Shown here piece after piece: positions 1 to 8,168 of a stretch of DNA of 64,000 nucleotides; positions within the stretch are counted from its first letter, which is position 1, and the number at the start of each line of letters is the position of its first letter. Both the position numbers and the translations under genes were made by a program. The notes beneath the pieces are model-generated. The model was not told the DNA's origin. It saw only the letters and a program-made list of their open reading frames with translations, and searched no databases. Origin of the DNA: Mycobacterium seoulense (GTDB lineage: Bacteria > Actinomycetota > Actinomycetes > Mycobacteriales > Mycobacteriaceae); contig NZ_AP022582.1 of the NCBI RefSeq assembly GCF_010731595.1, positions 2,914,001 to 2,978,000 of the forward strand, written 5' to 3'.

Positions 1-1190
1 TACCGCATCCCGGGCAGGAACGAGATTTTGCGTGGAAACAGGTTGCCCAGCAAGACGATTCCCGCGATGACCACGAACAGGATCGCCACCACCACCGGGT
101 GTCTCAGGTCGCGTAGGCCCAGCCTGGCGTGCGCGACGAACAACGCGAGCACGCCGTAGATCATGAAGACGTTCCACTCCAGCGGGACGCCCATCGGGAT
201 CGACACGAGAATGCCCAAGTGGAAACAGACCATGACGATGGCCGCCACCGTGATCGGCCAGCCGCTGTGGCAGAAGAACAACGGCAGCGGCACCAGCATC
301 TCGATGGCGGTGCTCACGTGCGCCACCCAGCGCGACAGCCGGCCGGGCCGCAGGTCGTCCGGGAACCTCTCGAAGAACTGCCGCTTCAGCCACCGGGGAC
401 GCACCAGCGGGTTGTTGGACATCATCGTGGAGATCACGAACGGGAAGTGCTTGTTGAGCTTCGAGGTGGCGGCGCCCATCCAGATGACCAGGAACACCAC
501 CTTGGACGCGACGATCATGTCCACCCCGCCGAAGAGGAACGTCACCGCCATGGTCGCGTAGACCTCGCCACGCGCGGCCAGGAAGATGACCTTGTCGCGC
601 AGGCCGAGCACGCCGAGCAGCAGCAGGATCAGCACGATCTTCCAGGCCGGCAGCAATCCGACCGTCGTCCCGAGCTCGGGCATCGGCCCGGTGCCGTCGG
701 CGAACAACGCGCTCAGCGTCACCAGCAGAAACAGCGCGTACAGCGCGACGTCGATCGGCTTGCGCTTGGTGCCGCCGGTCAGGGGCACTCGGTCCGGCCA
801 CGGTGGCAGCCGGATGGTGCCGAATCGCATCCAGTACAGGATCGAGCCCATGGGCGGAAAGAACCGGTTGTTCAGCGGCCCGAACCCGCAACCCAGCCCG
901 ATCACCTCGAACAGCATCGTGTAGAGGACGACCTTCTCGAAAGCGATGGGCTCCGACCACCACGACGCGACGTTGGTGAAGCCGCCGAACCCGTTGGTCG
1001 CCGAGGCGAACAGCCAGGCGCCGAGGATGTAGAGCAGGATTTTGACGACGTAGAACAGGTGCAGCGCGACCGGCGTGCCGAAGCCGACCTCGGCCCAGTG
1101 CTTGGCCATCGGACGGATCTTCTCGCTACGGGTGCCCTTGTTCCACTCGGCCATGTCGAGCTGCGGCAGCTCAGGCTTGAGAAATCCCAT
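1..1190 (-). CDS. Polytopic membrane protein, probable DUF3556 family (3' end cut by window)
   Basis: The frame is open from ATG at 1190 to the window edge (about 396 residues, starting MGFLKPELPQLDMAEW), so the C-terminus is missing. Several hydrophobic stretches are visible, for example around FYVVKILLYILGAWLF (residues about 50-65) and in the last 100 residues, so it is an integral membrane protein. The opening resembles the uncharacterised mycobacterial DUF3556 family, which I recognise only by pattern. A KstR-type palindrome lies 12 nt upstream of the start codon, which points to control by the cholesterol-catabolism repressor. No catalytic motif was found; substrate and role are unknown. 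Confidence 0.75.
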   Translation of the reverse strand, partial: MGFLKPELPQLDMAEWNKGTRSEKIRPMAKHWAEVGFGTPVALHLFYVVKILLYILGAWLFASATNGFGGFTNVASWWSEPIAFEKVVLYTMLFEVIGLGCGFGPLNNRFFPPMGSILYWMRFGTIRLPPWPDRVPLTGGTKRKPIDVALYALFLLVTLSALFADGTGPMPELGTTVGLLPAWKIVLILLLLGVLGLRDKVIFLAARGEVYATMAVTFLFGGVDMIVASKVVFLVIWMGAATSKLNKHFPFVISTMMSNNPLVRPRWLKRQFFERFPDDLRPGRLSRWVAHVSTAIEMLVPLPLFFCHSGWPITVAAIVMVCFHLGILVSIPMGVPLEWNVFMIYGVLALFVAHARLGLRDLRHPVVVAILFVVIAGIVLLGNLFPRKISFLPGMR

Positions 1191-1201
1191 GGTGGTCAGA
1201 T

Positions 1202-1215
1202 TAGAACGTGTTCTA
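1202..1215. promoter_or_regulatory. KstR-type operator (palindrome TAGAAC-GT-GTTCTA)
   Basis: The 14-mer TAGAACGTGTTCTA has perfect 6-bp arms and fits the published KstR consensus TnnAACnnGTTnnA at every fixed position. It sits 12-25 nt upstream of the DUF3556-like start (1190) and about 100 nt upstream of the divergent small exported gene (1313), so it could control either. KstR is the TetR-family repressor of mycobacterial sterol catabolism. Binding is inferred from the motif only. Confidence 0.75.
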
Positions 1216-1312
1216 GGCGCGCGGCACCCGAGCCGGGCAAGAAACCTTTGCCCACGACTTGGGCGACGGATAGCGTTAAGGCGGGTCGGCACGGGCCTTA
1301 GGAGACGTCACC

Positions 1313-1522
1313 ATGAGCAGACTTCGAATCCTCAGCTCGGTCGCCGTGTTGGCCGTCGCCACCGCCGTCGCACCGGCCGCCCGGGCCGACGCGCCGGGGC
1401 CGGGCGATGCCTGCACGGTGCTGCATGCGACCACCCAGGACGCCAACAACAGGACGATGTGGTGCAACCCGACGATGACCGGCGCCCACGACCTGGTGTG
1501 GCAGTACGGCGGGCCGGGCTAA
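1313..1522 (+). CDS. Small exported protein, 69 aa
   Basis: ATG at 1313 is preceded by TTAGGAG at a good distance. The protein has an N-terminal signal peptide (MSRLR, hydrophobic core, cleavage-like ARA at about residues 23-25) and a mature part of about 44 residues with two cysteines, the pair that would allow one disulfide. It looks like one of the many small secreted mycobacterial proteins of unknown role. It is divergent from the DUF3556-like gene across the KstR-type operator and ends 34 nt before a large hairpin. Confidence 0.75.
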   Translation: MSRLRILSSVAVLAVATAVAPAARADAPGPGDACTVLHATTQDANNRTMWCNPTMTGAHDLVWQYGGPG

Positions 1523-1555
1523 GCCGCGGTCGCACGCGTCGGAGCGTGAGCTGAG

Positions 1556-1621
1556 GGCTTTCAGTGTGCATCCAGGGCGAGAAACCCGCGGAATCTGCGC
1601 CTTGGATGCACACTCAAAGCC
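1556..1621. repeat. 24-bp inverted repeat, terminator-like hairpin
   Basis: Arms 1556-1579 and 1598-1621 are complementary at 22 of 24 positions around an 18-nt loop. The element sits between the convergent small exported gene (ends 1522) and prpD (ends 1640), where a bidirectional terminator would be expected. There is no clean U-tract. The core GTGTGCATCCAGGGCG resembles the inverted repeat at 58530-58556, so it may be a copy of an interspersed palindrome. Confidence 0.6.
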
Positions 1622-1639
1622 GTGAGAGCACACGCGATT

Positions 1640-3148
1640 TCACTCCCGGAAGATGCCCGGCGCGATCACCGGCGCCCGCTCGAGCGCCCGCCGATCGACC
1701 ACGACGTTGAGCGCGTCGAGGTCGCCCGCCCGCAGGTCGGCCAGCGCGGCCACAGCGGAGAGAAACCTTTCCCGCTCAGCCGGTTCCACGACGTCTCCAG
1801 CGAGCTCGGCGAACTTCTGCACGTACTGGGGCCGCCGGAACGGCCGCGCGCCCAACGGATGGGCGTCCGCCACGGCCAGCTCGTCGACGATCACTTCACC
1901 GCTCTTCAGCGTGACCTCGGCGCGCGCCCCGAACGCCCTCTCCGCCGGATCAGCCGCGTGGTAGCGGCGGGTCCACTCCGGATCCTCGACGGTGGAGATC
2001 TTGCGCCATAGTTCGACGGTGTCGGGCCGGTGGGCACGCTCGGCGGTGTAGGAGCGTTCGTGGTGCCAGCTGCCGTCCTGCAGCGCGACGGCGAAGATGT
2101 ACGGCAGCGAGTGGTCGAGCGTCTCCCGTGACGCGTCCGGGTCGAACTTCTGCGGATCCCCCGAGCCCGTTCCGATCACGACATGGGTGTGGTGGCTGGT
2201 GTGCAGCACTATCGTGGCCACCTCAGCGAGGTCACCGACGCGTGCCCGCAGCCGCCGCGCCAGGTCGATCGGCGCCTGGCTCTGATACTCCGCCGAGTGC
2301 TCCTTGGTATAGCTGTCCAGGATGGCGCGCTTGGGTTCACCGGGCGCGGGCAGCGGCACGTGGTATTCCCGCTCCGGTCCACCCAGCAGCCAGGCGATCA
2401 CCCCATCCTCCCCCTCCCAGATGGGCGCCGGCGATGTCTCGCCGCGCATCGCGCGGTCCACGGCCTCGATGGCGACCTTGCCCGCGTGCGCAGGGGCGAA
2501 CGCCTTCCAGCTGGAGATCAGACCCTTGCGGGACTGGCGGGTGCTGGTGGTGAGGTGCAGCGCCTGGCCGACCGCCTGATAGATCGTCTCGGTGTCGAGC
2601 CGCAGCATGGTCCCGATGCCGGCGGCCACGGCCGGACCCAGATGGGCGACGTGGTCAATCTTGTGCTCGTGCAAGCAGATTCCACGGCACAGGTCGATCT
2701 GGATTTCGTAGGCGGTGGCCAGGCCACGGATCAGGTCGGCACCCCCCAGCCCCAGCTGCTGGGCGACCGCGACCAGCGGGGGGATGTTGTCACCGGGGTG
2801 GGAGTATTCGGCGGCCAAAAACGTGTCGTGGTAATCGAGTTCGCGCACCGCGACACCGTTGGCCCAGGCGGCCCACTCGGCCGAATAGGCGCCGTCGACG
2901 CCGAAAACCCTGGCCCCGGGCGACGCGGGATGGGCCAGTGCCTGCTGTCGCGCCACGGTGACCGGCCGCCGCAGCACGGCGGCCGCGCTGACCGCCGCGT
3001 TGTCGATGATCCGATTCGCCACCATCTCTGCGGTTTCCGGCTCGACGGCGACGGCGTCAACGGCGACTTCGGCGATCTTGGCCGCCAGGTGTTCGGCGCG
3101 GGGGAAGTCGTCGGAGCTGCGCCGCGTCCGCACCGTATGGATCAACAC
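1640..3148 (-). CDS. prpD: 2-methylcitrate dehydratase
   Basis: About 502 aa, MmgE/PrpD family. It dehydrates 2-methylcitrate in the methylcitrate cycle, which disposes of propionyl-CoA from cholesterol, odd-chain and branched lipids. Conserved blocks such as [30 protein letters not shown] and [23 protein letters not shown] are typical of mycobacterial PrpD. I place the start at GTG 3148 ([16 protein letters not shown]), which matches the family N-terminus; the TTG at 3172 adds an unlikely leader. Unlike M. tuberculosis, where prpR is divergent and prpC follows, here a monoamine oxidase is divergent and no prpC is present. Confidence 0.93.
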   Translation of the reverse strand: MLIHTVRTRRSSDDFPRAEHLAAKIAEVAVDAVAVEPETAEMVANRIIDNAAVSAAAVLRRPVTVARQQALAHPASPGARVFGVDGAYSAEWAAWANGVAVRELDYHDTFLAAEYSHPGDNIPPLVAVAQQLGLGGADLIRGLATAYEIQIDLCRGICLHEHKIDHVAHLGPAVAAGIGTMLRLDTETIYQAVGQALHLTTSTRQSRKGLISSWKAFAPAHAGKVAIEAVDRAMRGETSPAPIWEGEDGVIAWLLGGPEREYHVPLPAPGEPKRAILDSYTKEHSAEYQSQAPIDLARRLRARVGDLAEVATIVLHTSHHTHVVIGTGSGDPQKFDPDASRETLDHSLPYIFAVALQDGSWHHERSYTAERAHRPDTVELWRKISTVEDPEWTRRYHAADPAERAFGARAEVTLKSGEVIVDELAVADAHPLGARPFRRPQYVQKFAELAGDVVEPAERERFLSAVAALADLRAGDLDALNVVVDRRALERAPVIAPGIFRE

Positions 3149-3266
3149 AAACCCGCACCCTATGACCGGCAAGAACGCCTGCGGAAATCTCCGTTAACCC
3201 ACCGCCACCGGGACCGGCCGAGGTGTAGTTTGCTCCTGGGGCGGTGCCTAGGTTGAGGAGCCAGCC

Positions 3267-4631
3267 GTGTCAGAGGTCGATTATTGCGTGGTCGGAGCGG
3301 GATTCGCGGGCTTGACGGCCGCCCTGCGGTTGAAACAGTCAGGCCATTCGGTGGCCTTGCTGGAGGCGCGCGACAGGGTCGGCGGCCGCACCTTCACCGA
3401 ATACCGTCCCGACGGGACGTGGATCGATCGCGGCGGCGCGTGGATCGGACCGGGCCAGGACCGGATCTACGCGCTGATGGACGAGTTCGGCGTGGCCGAG
3501 TACAAGCAGCACAACGACGGCGACGCCATGATGATCATCGACGGCAAGAAGCACCGCTACGGCGGCACCGTCCCCTGGACGATGAGCCCGTGGGCTGTCG
3601 CCAACCTCGGCGTCGGCCTGCTGTCGATCGAAAAGATGGCCAAAACGCTTCCACCGGAAGCCCCCTGGGATGCCAAACACGCCGACGAATGGGACCGCAT
3701 CAGCGTCGGGGAATGGATCGAACAGAACACCATGTCCAGGCAGGCCCGTGAGATGCTGGACATGGCCTTCGCCGGCCTCTACACCTCGGCGGCGTCAGAG
3801 ACGTCGTTGCTGTGGGGGTTGTTGCAGACGGCGTCGGCGGGCGGACTGACGTTCGCGATTTCGGGCAAGGGCGGCTCCCAGGACGCCCGCCCGGTCGGCG
3901 GAATGGGCGCCATCTACGGGCGCGTCACTGCCGAACTCGGCGACTCCGTGCACCTGTCGCAGCCGGTCCGCCAAATCGCCCAGGACGCCGACGGGGTGAC
4001 GGTGACCGCGGCCGACCTGACCGTGCGGGCCCGGCGGGTCATCGTGGCGATCCCGCTGGCGATCGCCTCGTCGATCGTCTACGAGCCGATGCTTCCGGTG
4101 GACCGGGCGATGCTGCACCAACGCATGCCGAGCGGCGCGGTCATCAAGACGTCAATCGTGTACGACGAGCCCTTCTGGCGCGCCGACGGACTGTCCGGCC
4201 AGTCGGCCGCACCGGGGACCCCGGCCACCCTGACCATCGACGCCTGCACTGACACCGGCGACCCCGGCGTCATGTGCGTCATCAGCGAGGGGCCCGCGGC
4301 GCGGCGGCTGACGAAGCTCAACGAAGCCGAGCGCAAGGCGGCGCTCGTCGGCGAGCTGGTCGACCGATTCGGCGAGAAGGCCAGAACGCCGCAGGAGTAC
4401 CACGAACAGAACTGGACGATCGAGCGCTACTCCGGCGGCGGGATGATCGGCCACGCCCCGACCGGCGTGCTCACCGAATTCGGTTACACCCTGCGCGAGC
4501 CGTGTGGCCGCGTCCACTGGGCCGGGACGGAGAGCTCGGCCGTCATGTGCGGGTGGATCGACGGCGCGATCCGCTCCGGTGAACGCGCCGCCACTGAAGT
4601 CCGGGAAGCCGAGACCGCCGCGGTCGCCTGA
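3267..4631 (+). CDS. Flavin monoamine oxidase family protein
   Basis: 454 aa. The N-terminal FAD-binding motif is VVGAGFAGL (GxGxxG at residues 10-15), followed by the ribose-binding E33 and RVGGRT (37-42). The C-terminus carries the flavin-contact segment HWAGTESSAVMCGWIDGAIRSGE. These are hallmarks of the FAD-dependent amine oxidase superfamily, which oxidises primary or secondary amines to imines with H2O2 release; the substrate cannot be read from sequence. Start is GTG 3267 with GAGGAG 6 nt upstream. It is divergent from prpD with a shared 118-nt promoter region, and resembles M. tuberculosis AofH without being an obvious positional orthologue. Confidence 0.88.
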   Translation: MSEVDYCVVGAGFAGLTAALRLKQSGHSVALLEARDRVGGRTFTEYRPDGTWIDRGGAWIGPGQDRIYALMDEFGVAEYKQHNDGDAMMIIDGKKHRYGGTVPWTMSPWAVANLGVGLLSIEKMAKTLPPEAPWDAKHADEWDRISVGEWIEQNTMSRQAREMLDMAFAGLYTSAASETSLLWGLLQTASAGGLTFAISGKGGSQDARPVGGMGAIYGRVTAELGDSVHLSQPVRQIAQDADGVTVTAADLTVRARRVIVAIPLAIASSIVYEPMLPVDRAMLHQRMPSGAVIKTSIVYDEPFWRADGLSGQSAAPGTPATLTIDACTDTGDPGVMCVISEGPAARRLTKLNEAERKAALVGELVDRFGEKARTPQEYHEQNWTIERYSGGGMIGHAPTGVLTEFGYTLREPCGRVHWAGTESSAVMCGWIDGAIRSGERAATEVREAETAAVA

Positions 4632-4742
4632 TCAAATCACATGGCCACGTCTTTTCAGTGGCCTGGTTCAATCCCGCGGGCCCGTACATTTGGGTTGCGT
4701 TGGCCGAAATCGTTGGCTAGCGAACAAATCGGGAGGGAACGG

Positions 4743-5273
4743 GTGCGCGCGAAGGCAATCGACATAGTGGCCGTCGTGGCGGCCATCGCATCGGCCGGAC
4801 TGACTCTCTTGCCATGGATCGATGTGAGCCCGTTGGGCTTGCCCATGCGCTGGAACGGTCTGGGCATCTACATCGGCGAGCATGGCGAACACTATGGTGC
4901 TCTGTTCACCGGGCTGGTCAACGGCACGCCGGGCTGGGTCGTGCTGATCGCCTCGATTGCGGCCGGCGGCGCGCTGCTCGGCGCGAGCCGAGTGCGGGTG
5001 CTCGGACTCGTCGCGTGTGGATGCGCGGTCGTCGCATTCCTTAGCGCGGTCTTGTGTTTGGTGTATCCGGCGGTACTGGCAGGCGATGCCAAGCCCGAAT
5101 TGGGCATATCTGTGGTCCCGGACCGGGAGGTGCTGAACTCCTGGGCGCTGATCGCCGAAGCCGCGTCCACTGGCGTGCTGGTGGTGTGCGCCGCGATCAC
5201 AGCCACGAGAAGCACCTTCCGCCACCCCGAAAAGTCGATGGCGGAGGAGACGACGAGGACGCCCCCTAGCTAA
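4743..5273 (+). CDS. Four-helix membrane protein, unknown function
   Basis: Start is GTG 4743, directly after GGGAGGG at 4731-4737; a longer in-frame ATG at 4641 lacks such a site. The 176-residue product has about four hydrophobic segments (near residues 5-25, 63-83, 90-113 and 138-158) and a short charged tail. No enzymatic motif is visible. The stop overlaps the convergent DoxX gene by 4 nt. Confidence 0.7.
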   Translation: MRAKAIDIVAVVAAIASAGLTLLPWIDVSPLGLPMRWNGLGIYIGEHGEHYGALFTGLVNGTPGWVVLIASIAAGGALLGASRVRVLGLVACGCAVVAFLSAVLCLVYPAVLAGDAKPELGISVVPDREVLNSWALIAEAASTGVLVVCAAITATRSTFRHPEKSMAEETTRTPPS

Positions 5274-5779
5274 CCAGCCTGCTTAGCGGGCGGCCGGTAG
5301 AAGATCACCAGCTGGCCGATCGCCCCGGCCAGGCCGAGCACGACCGAGATCAGCAGTCCGCGCCAGCCGTCCATCCAGTTGTGCCCGAACACCACGTAAT
5401 CCAGGCTGAGCTTTCCGGCGCCCAGGGTGGCGACCGCGACGGCGCTGACCGCCAGGACCAGGTTGTACTCCCAGCCCTCCTTGACGATGAAGAAACCGTT
5501 GGCCCGGTGCACGGTCCACGCCGCGACCAGCATCAACGACACGAAGCCCGCCGCGGGGATCGGGGTGAGCAGCCCCGCTGCCAGGCCCAGCCCGGCGGCC
5601 ATCTCGGTCGTGGCGGCGACGGTGGCGTGGAACGTGCCCGGCTTCATGCCGATGCTCTCGAACCACCGCGCGGTGCCCGGGATGCGGCCGCCGCCGAAGA
5701 ATTTGTTGTAGCCATGCGCGGCCAACGTCACGCCCAACACCAGCCGCAGGATCAATAACCCGACGTCGTAGGGAGTCAT
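5270..5779 (-). CDS. DoxX family membrane protein
   Basis: 169 aa with four predicted transmembrane helices and the DoxX-family layout (LRLVLGVTLAAHGYNKFFGG near the start, glycine-rich helix turns, GWRGLLISVVLGLAG at the end). DoxX proteins are inner-membrane proteins linked to redox homeostasis and, in mycobacteria, to a membrane-associated oxidoreductase complex with SodA and a thiosulfate sulfurtransferase; whether this paralogue does that is unknown. It is divergent from ppdK with a very short gap. Confidence 0.85.
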   Translation of the reverse strand: MTPYDVGLLILRLVLGVTLAAHGYNKFFGGGRIPGTARWFESIGMKPGTFHATVAATTEMAAGLGLAAGLLTPIPAAGFVSLMLVAAWTVHRANGFFIVKEGWEYNLVLAVSAVAVATLGAGKLSLDYVVFGHNWMDGWRGLLISVVLGLAGAIGQLVIFYRPPAKQAG

Positions 5780-5796
5780 ACCTGCAAACCTAGATC

Positions 5797-7557
5797 ATGG
5801 GGCGCACCGGAGGACAGGAGCGCCGAGCAGCTAACTCCGGTGACCCGTGTGGGAACATTGCGGTCGTTCCGACGTTGGCCGATCAGCAGCTGACCAGAAG
5901 GGGGTGCACCACGGCGCGTATCGCACGAGGCAGCGGCGCCCCCCGTGACGCGTCTGGGGTCGCTTCTGACGGGCAATCCGTGGTGTCACTCGACGGCACA
6001 GCAAGTCACCCCCGGGAGTTGCTGGGCAACAAGGGCCACGGCATCGAGGTGATGCGCCGGCACGATCTGCCGGTCCCACCCGCGTTCTGCATCACCACCG
6101 AGGTGGGCCTGCGTTACCTCGCCGACCGCCGGGCGGCGATGGACGCGATCTGGGACGACGTGCTCGACCGGATGAGTTGGCTGGAGGCACAGACCTCCCG
6201 CACGTTCGGACGGGGTCCGCGTCCCCTGCTGGTCAGCGTGCGCTCGGGAGCCACGCAGTCGATGCCGGGCATGATGGACACGATCCTGGACCTCGGTATG
6301 AACGATGACGTCGAGCACGCTCTGGCCGCCGCCGATGCGGCGTTCGCCCGTGACACCCGCCGGCGGTTCGAGGGCATGTACCGGCGCATCGTCGGCGTAG
6401 GCGACCGCGAAGCGGTGCCCGCCGACCCTTATGCGCAGCTGCGCACCGGCATCGAGGCGGTGTTCGCCTCGTGGAACTCGCCCCGGGCGGTCGCCTACCG
6501 CGCCCACTACGGCGTCGACGATCGCAGCGGCACCGCCATCGTCATCCAGGCGATGGTGTTCGGCAACCGCGGCTCCGATTCCGGTGCGGGCGTTCTCATT
6601 TCGCGCAACCCCATCACCGGCGACAACGAGCCGTTCGGCGAGTGGCTGCCCGGTGGGCAGGGTGACGACGTGGTGTCCGGTTCGGTTGACGTTGAACCGA
6701 TCGCCGCCCTGCGCGACGAACAGCCCGCCGTCTACGACGAGCTGATGGACGCCGCCCGCCGGTTGGAGCGACTCGGGTCCGACGTTCAAGAGATCGAGTT
6801 CACCGTCGAAGACGGCAAGCTGTGGCTGCTGCAGACGCGGGGCGCGGAGCGATCGGCGCAGGCCGCGGTGCGGCTGGCGCTGCAGCTACGGCACGAGGGG
6901 CTCATCGACGATGCCGAAACGCTGCGTCGGGTGACTCCGGCGCACGTACAGACGCTACTGCGGCCCGCCTTGCAGCCCGAGATACGCTTGGCCGCAAAGC
7001 TCTTGGCCAAGGGCCTGCCGGCCTGCCCGGGCGTGGCGTCGGGCAAGGCATACACCGACGTCGATGAGGCACTCGACGCCGTGGAGCGCGGCGAGTCGGT
7101 GATCCTGGTCCGCGACCACACCAGGCCCGAAGACGTTTCCGGCATGCTGGCCGCCCAGGGCATCGTCACTGAGGTGGGCGGCGCGGCCAGCCACGCGGCG
7201 GTGGTCAGCCGCGAACTCGGACGGGTGGCCGTGGTGGGTTGTGGCCAGGGGGTCGCCGCGTCGCTGGCCGGCAAGTGGATCACCGTCGACGGCGCCGAAG
7301 GCGAAGTGCGCGAAGGCAATCTGAGCTTGTCGGCGTGGTCGGAGAGCGACACGCCCGAGCTGCGGGAGCTGGCCGGCATCGCGCGGCGGATCAGCCCGTT
7401 GCGCGCCCACAGCTCCGGCGATCACGTGCGGCTGGACGACACCACCCCGGCCGCCATCGCGGCGGCCATGAAGAGCGGGCGCACCGACGTCGTCTCGGCC
7501 ACGCCGCTGATCGTCATGCTGACCGCGTTGCGCCTGGCGAACGGGACCACCCCATGA
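5797..7557 (+). CDS. ppdK: Short-form pyruvate,phosphate dikinase (N-terminal and swivelling domains only)
   Basis: The protein has the PPDK ATP-grasp region (LLGNKGHGIEVMRRHDLPVPPAF, RSGATQSMPGMMDTILDLG, and LWLLQTRGAERSAQA at the end of the domain) and the phosphohistidine domain with GGAASHAAVVSREL; the catalytic His codon is 7192-7194. It stops there, so the C-terminal PEP/pyruvate TIM barrel of full-length PPDK (about 880 aa) is absent, as in M. tuberculosis Rv1127c (490 aa). The start is uncertain: ATG 5797 gives 586 aa but leaves only 17 nt to DoxX; GTG 5983 gives 524 aa with conserved sequence beginning just after it. The stop overlaps the next start (ATGA). Confidence 0.85.
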   Translation: MGRTGGQERRAANSGDPCGNIAVVPTLADQQLTRRGCTTARIARGSGAPRDASGVASDGQSVVSLDGTASHPRELLGNKGHGIEVMRRHDLPVPPAFCITTEVGLRYLADRRAAMDAIWDDVLDRMSWLEAQTSRTFGRGPRPLLVSVRSGATQSMPGMMDTILDLGMNDDVEHALAAADAAFARDTRRRFEGMYRRIVGVGDREAVPADPYAQLRTGIEAVFASWNSPRAVAYRAHYGVDDRSGTAIVIQAMVFGNRGSDSGAGVLISRNPITGDNEPFGEWLPGGQGDDVVSGSVDVEPIAALRDEQPAVYDELMDAARRLERLGSDVQEIEFTVEDGKLWLLQTRGAERSAQAAVRLALQLRHEGLIDDAETLRRVTPAHVQTLLRPALQPEIRLAAKLLAKGLPACPGVASGKAYTDVDEALDAVERGESVILVRDHTRPEDVSGMLAAQGIVTEVGGAASHAAVVSRELGRVAVVGCGQGVAASLAGKWITVDGAEGEVREGNLSLSAWSESDTPELRELAGIARRISPLRAHSSGDHVRLDDTTPAAIAAAMKSGRTDVVSATPLIVMLTALRLANGTTP

Positions 7558-8168
7558 CCGAATTGGCGGTCCTGCAGGCGGTTCGGCTCAAAGGCCGGGT
7601 GCGTCCCACCGACCTGGCCGCGACGTTGCACCAGGATCTTGCCGGCGTGACGGCAGCGATCGAGCAGCTCACCGCGTCAGGTCTGCTGGCCGACGGCGCG
7701 ACGGTGCGGATCACCGCCGCCGGGCGCGCACGGCTCGCGGCGCTGCTCGACGAGGAACGCAGGCGCGCCGATCATTCCGCGCTGGCCGCCGCCTACGCCG
7801 ACTTTCGCTCCGTCAACGCCGATTTCAAATCGGTGGTCACGGATTGGCAGCTCAAGGGCGGGTTCGAGGGCACCCCCAACCCCCACGACGACGCGGCATA
7901 CGACGCCGCGGTGCTGGCCCGCCTCGGCGAGGTGCACGCGCGGGTGCTGCCGATCATCGAGGCGGCCGCGGCCCAGCTGCCGCGGTTGTCCGCTTACTCG
8001 GCGAAATTGGTTGCGGCACTGGATAAAGTGCGAGACGGCGACACCGCCTGGGTGACCAGGCCGCTCGTCGACTCCTACCACACCGTGTGGTTCGAGCTGC
8101 ACGAGGAGCTGATAACCGCCGTCGGCCTGACGCGGGAGGAAGCGGCCAGGTCCGGCGACGCCCACTAG
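7554..8168 (+). CDS. Winged-helix-like protein coupled to ppdK
   Basis: 204 aa; its ATG overlaps the ppdK stop (ATGA), so translation is coupled. Residues about 1-65 (MTELAVLQAVRLKGRVRPTDL, then LTASGLLADGATVRITAAGR) read as a winged helix with a turn and a beta wing. The rest is helical and charged, without a known catalytic motif. It corresponds in position and size to M. tuberculosis Rv1126c. Roles as a DNA-binding regulator or as a partner of the truncated PpdK are both inference. It ends one base before the convergent acyltransferase gene. Confidence 0.75.
   Translation: MTELAVLQAVRLKGRVRPTDLAATLHQDLAGVTAAIEQLTASGLLADGATVRITAAGRARLAALLDEERRRADHSALAAAYADFRSVNADFKSVVTDWQLKGGFEGTPNPHDDAAYDAAVLARLGEVHARVLPIIEAAAAQLPRLSAYSAKLVAALDKVRDGDTAWVTRPLVDSYHTVWFELHEELITAVGLTREEAARSGDAH

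Noticed and set aside
129..1301. Long plus-strand frame over the DUF3556-like gene (390 codons)
   Set aside because: The product is low-complexity RHED-rich sequence without homology signs, and the opposite strand encodes a coherent membrane protein; it is a shadow of high-GC coding DNA.
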